10,721 nucleotides of DNA from Bacteroidota bacterium (GTDB taxonomy: Bacteria > Bacteroidota > Bacteroidia > Bacteroidales > VadinHA17), in NCBI GenBank assembly GCA_023430725.1, contig JAEYZD010000011.1, positions 1 through 10,721 on the forward strand, read 5' to 3'. Below, piece after piece: positions 8,150 through 10,721 of this stretch; position 1 is the first letter of the stretch, and every line of letters starts with the position of its first letter. The translations under genes and the position numbers were made by a program. Below the pieces are notes generated by a model. The model had not been told where the DNA came from. It did not search any database and saw only the letters and a list, made by a program, of their open reading frames with translations.

Positions 8150-8832
8150 ACAGATTCAGATACACATTCCGTGAACTGCTGCCCGGAACGGAATCCATTG
8201 AGAAGACGATGGGATATTCCCCGGGATCGGCGCCTGAGCCCCTGACCGATCTGATAGCCGAGGTGTCGGATGAACTGATGCCGCTTGGGGATGTAAAGGC
8301 AGAGTATCTCATTTTTAACAGACTTGCCTCTGATCCGGATAGCAAATCAATTGAAATTGAGGGAGTTGTTTTTTGTGTTAAGCCTGTTATTTTCAGCCAG
8401 ATAAAGAAAGCCGGCGGGGCTGCTCTCTTCATTTGCACTGCAGGAGCCGAGATTGGTATCCGGAGCCGTGCAAGCATGAAGGATGGTGATCTTCTGCGTG
8501 GGTATGTGTATGATGTGATTGGCTCGGAGGTGGTGGAGAATGCTGCCGACAGGATGCAGGAGGAACTGCGTCTTGAAGTTGCTGCCAGCGGCTTGAAAAT
8601 CACAAACCGTTTCAGCCCCGGTTATTGTGGCTGGGACGTGGCAGAGCAACATAAGCTTTTCAGTTTCTTCCCTGAGAATTATTGCGGTATCTCTCTCACT
8701 GAATCTTCCCTCATGAATCCGGTTAAATCAGTAAGCGGCCTGATTGGCATTGGCAGAGATGTCCGGTATGCTCCTTACCAGTGCCATCTTTGCGAAGACA
8801 AAAACTGTATCTATCGCGGGAGAAAGGCCTGA
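8146..8832 (+). CDS. MetH reactivation-domain-like protein (non-ATG start likely)
   Basis: This resembles the stand-alone activation domain of B12-dependent methionine synthase, which binds S-adenosylmethionine and helps reductively remethylate inactive cob(II)alamin. Counting from ATG 8209 (207 residues), the visible signatures are RFSPGYCGWDVAEQHKLF (134-151; the MetH S-adenosylmethionine site has R-x-x-P-x-x-GY), CGISLTESSLM (159-169) and KSVSGLIGIG (173-182). A cysteine set C-x2-C-x4-C (192, 195, 200) closes the protein and is absent from classical MetH. Upstream of ATG 8209 the frame stays open to 8122 and reads like a natural N-terminus (NRFRYTFRELLPGTESIEKT). No ATG, GTG or TTG occurs there. 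CTG 8146, overlapping the preceding TGA as CTGA, is the start given here; ATC 8143 or ATG 8209 are alternatives. Function in reactivating the corrinoid protein encoded in the same operon is inferred from context. Confidence 0.8.
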   Translation: MNRFRYTFRELLPGTESIEKTMGYSPGSAPEPLTDLIAEVSDELMPLGDVKAEYLIFNRLASDPDSKSIEIEGVVFCVKPVIFSQIKKAGGAALFICTAGAEIGIRSRASMKDGDLLRGYVYDVIGSEVVENAADRMQEELRLEVAASGLKITNRFSPGYCGWDVAEQHKLFSFFPENYCGISLTESSLMNPVKSVSGLIGIGRDVRYAPYQCHLCEDKNCIYRGRKA

Positions 8833-8834
8833 TT

Positions 8835-8899
8835 ATTTGCGATTTGCGATTTGCGATGTTCGATTTAATTCGCACATCGCAATTAGTACATCGCAAATC
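8835..8899. repeat. Heptad direct repeats and inverted repeat between convergent genes
   Basis: ATTTGCG occurs three times in tandem (8835-8841, 8842-8848, 8849-8855), followed by the degenerate copy ATGTTCG. The arm GATTTGCGATGT (8848-8859) is repeated exactly, inverted, at 8888-8899. A second copy of ACATCGCAA at 8874-8882, 14 bases before 8888-8896, allows an alternative nine-base-pair hairpin with a 14-base loop. Similar short AT/GC heptads are known as dispersed intergenic elements in Bacteroidota. It may serve as a two-way transcription stop, though there is no clear T tract. Confidence 0.75.
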
Positions 8900-10721
8900 A
8901 CTTTATTGCCTGATCAGTCCGGAACGGCATCGCCGGCAGTCCCTCCCTGTTACAGAGATTGGCTCCGACAGGATTATCAGCCCAGGCATACCTTACGGCC
9001 ACCAGCTTCGTGATGCTGGGGCTTTTGACTATTACCTTTTTCCCCCGGATCCTGGCCTGTGCCCAAACGAACTTCATATCCTCCCCTGCTATGGCAAAAT
9101 GGCCGGGTCTTTTCCCGTTGCGTACCATCAGTCCTGATCCTGTGTTGTCAAAAGAAATGAAGACTCTCCGGCCCCTGACTCTCATCGATTTGTAAGCAGG
9201 ACCTGAGGCCACCACCTCTGAGTCACCGTATGCCACTTTCCTTGCGGCCAGCGCCAGCCTGATGCCTACATCCTTTTTATTGAGCGGGTGGATGTCATTC
9301 CATTCACCTATATCGTATGTCACTGCCATTCCGGTTGCGGGGAGTTTCAATGCTTCCGTCTGTGCCTCCCTGAAGAGAGCCCAGCCGCTTTCATAAGGGG
9401 TCTCCCTGGCCTCCATGAAGTTTGGCAGTTGCACAACCAGGAACGGTACATCACCCTGGCCGAGACCATTACGCCAGTCCCTGATCATCGAAGGAAGCAG
9501 GCTCCTGTACTCTTCCGGTCTCCCGGCGTTGGACTCACCCTGGTACCACAGGATCCCTTTCACACTGTATTTAAGCAGCGGAGCAAGCATCGAGTTATAA
9601 AGCCCTGCCGGTTTGTAGCCGAAGAAGGTCTGTCCTCTCAGCGGTGGCATCACGGCACCTGTCTTGTATTTCCATTCGCCCTCGAGGCTGGTCTTAAAGT
9701 CGCCGGCTGTCAGTTCATATGTCTTGTCCGGCACGAAGCCCGCATCACCGATATTGCTGATCAATCTCACCGTCAGTATGTTTTTCCCCTCTTTCAGTAT
9801 GCCGGCCGGGACCGTGTACCATCTCGGAGGGTACTGGTAGGATACTGTCCCGATGAAGGTACCGTTCAGAAATGCAGAATCCGCATCGACGATCCTCCCG
9901 AGGTTGACCGTTCCAGGCTGTCCGGCTGCAGATGCAGGGATGTCAATCTCCTTCCTGAACCATACGACGCCGTTGATCCCTTTCAGAGGCGTTGCTGAAA
10001 AGTATCCCGGAACAGTAAAACTGCTCCAGTCATCAGTGTTCAGGTCCGCATTGTGCCATCTCACTCCCTTTGTCTTGTAGGCGACGTCTGCATTCAGGAG
10101 GCTGCTGTACCATTCAGCAATACGCTGACGATCTTCCTTTTCTATGTTGCTTATGTAGGAGTCTTCGTTCAGTCTCCGGAGTTCATCATAGTATACAGGG
10201 AATGCCTTCAGGCTCTCTTCGCTGATCCATGCCTCTGCCGGCGACCCACCGAAGGCCGATGTCAGAAGTCCAACCGGCACCCCGTAAGTCTGATTGATCT
10301 CCCTGGCGAAAAACCATGCCGCAGCGGAAAAATCCAGGACCGTCTCCGGGTTGGCAGCCGACCATTTCCCTCCCGGCAGGTCGCTCTGCGGTCCTGTGAA
10401 AACAAATGTCTTTGGCACTGTAAACGACCTGATTGAGTTATTCTCTGCTGCTGCAATCTCAGCCTCGTACAGAGGCCTGACACGCCTGACCGGCAGTTCC
10501 ATATTCGATTGCCCGGAGCAAAGCCATACATCGCCAATGAGAATATCATTGACAGTCAGCTTATTGCTTGCCGTAAATGTCATTGTATGAGGCCCTCCTG
10601 CCTCCATCGGCGGCAGTATCACAATCCATTCGCCGGCTGAATCAGCACTGGCAGTGTACTGTTTACCCGCAAATTCCAGTGAAACATTTTCCCCGGGTGC
10701 AGACCAGCCCCATATCTTCAG
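8898..10721 (-). CDS. Sialate O-acetylesterase-like SGNH hydrolase (5' end outside window)
   Basis: 607 residues are visible and the frame remains open to the window edge. The visible N-terminus, KIWGWSAPGENVSLEF, is family sequence, so a GTG at 10622 inside the open frame is not the start. The enzyme family removes O-acetyl groups from sialic acids or other glycans and is normally exported; the signal peptide would lie outside. Numbered from the window edge: block I CSGQSNME (68-75) with the nucleophile Ser72; SAFGGSPAEAWIS (155-167); ILWYQGESN (390-398); and NDIHP (475-479) giving catalytic Asp476 and His478. A beta-sandwich insert like the sugar-binding domain of GH2 enzymes (about 220-350) contains DDWSSFTVPGYF, WFRKEIDIP and FLNGTFIGTV. 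The catalytic set is intact. It converges on the methyl-transfer operon and is not part of it. Its stop codon lies at the edge of the repeat at 8835-8899. Confidence 0.93.
   Translation of the reverse strand: MKIWGWSAPGENVSLEFAGKQYTASADSAGEWIVILPPMEAGGPHTMTFTASNKLTVNDILIGDVWLCSGQSNMELPVRRVRPLYEAEIAAAENNSIRSFTVPKTFVFTGPQSDLPGGKWSAANPETVLDFSAAAWFFAREINQTYGVPVGLLTSAFGGSPAEAWISEESLKAFPVYYDELRRLNEDSYISNIEKEDRQRIAEWYSSLLNADVAYKTKGVRWHNADLNTDDWSSFTVPGYFSATPLKGINGVVWFRKEIDIPASAAGQPGTVNLGRIVDADSAFLNGTFIGTVSYQYPPRWYTVPAGILKEGKNILTVRLISNIGDAGFVPDKTYELTAGDFKTSLEGEWKYKTGAVMPPLRGQTFFGYKPAGLYNSMLAPLLKYSVKGILWYQGESNAGRPEEYRSLLPSMIRDWRNGLGQGDVPFLVVQLPNFMEARETPYESGWALFREAQTEALKLPATGMAVTYDIGEWNDIHPLNKKDVGIRLALAARKVAYGDSEVVASGPAYKSMRVRGRRVFISFDNTGSGLMVRNGKRPGHFAIAGEDMKFVWAQARIRGKKVIVKSPSITKLVAVRYAWADNPVGANLCNREGLPAMPFRTDQAIK

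Noticed and set aside
8835..8899. Heptad repeats as a CRISPR array
   Set aside because: Units are seven bases with no spacers, and no cas gene is nearby.
9288..9998. Plus-strand frame of 236 codons opposite the esterase
   Set aside because: The minus-strand esterase frame contains all catalytic blocks; the plus frame is cysteine- and proline-rich with no recognisable domain.
10620..10622. GTG at 10622 as the start of the esterase
   Set aside because: The frame continues to the window edge with family-typical sequence (KIWGWSAPGENVSLEF), so the true start is outside.

Overview
The window looks like a chromosomal segment of an uncultured or environmental member of the Bacteroidota, probably an anaerobe of the Bacteroidales type. 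Evidence for this: a SusC/SusD pair with the classical family signatures, a 5S rRNA of Bacteroidota type, promoter-like motifs of the TTG-N19-TAnnTTTG kind instead of E. coli -35/-10 boxes, weak ribosome binding sites, and a stand-alone corrinoid methyl-transfer operon of a type common in anaerobes.

Layout. Positions 1-552 are the 3' end of an rRNA operon: the last ~380 nt of 23S rRNA (the first base aligns with E. coli A2503), then a complete 5S rRNA and a strong intrinsic terminator (563-602). Positions 603-1336 hold no convincing gene. The right part of this gap is probably a promoter (about 1021-1050) and a ~280-nt leader with several inverted repeats. Positions 1337-6404 are a susC-susD pair (TonB-dependent outer-membrane transporter plus surface lipoprotein) separated by four bases and closed by a strong terminator at 6502-6535. 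Positions 6610-8832 are a three-gene operon: corrinoid protein, methyltetrahydrofolate:corrinoid methyltransferase, and a protein like the methionine synthase reactivation domain. Positions 8835-8899 are a heptad-repeat/inverted-repeat element between convergent genes. From 8898 to the window edge, on the minus strand, lies a sialate O-acetylesterase-like SGNH hydrolase whose N-terminus is outside the window.

How the genes work together. SusC and SusD should form one nutrient-uptake complex; its substrate cannot be read from the sequence and no regulator is seen. The three methyl-transfer genes correspond to three of the four MetH modules (folate, cobalamin, reactivation) as separate proteins. 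The fourth, the homocysteine or other methyl donor/acceptor module, is not in the window. They could therefore serve as a split methionine synthase or as the methyl-to-folate half of a demethylation pathway. The third gene appears to begin upstream of its first ATG, possibly at a CTG that overlaps the preceding stop. The esterase suggests that glycan-degradation genes continue to the right of the window.
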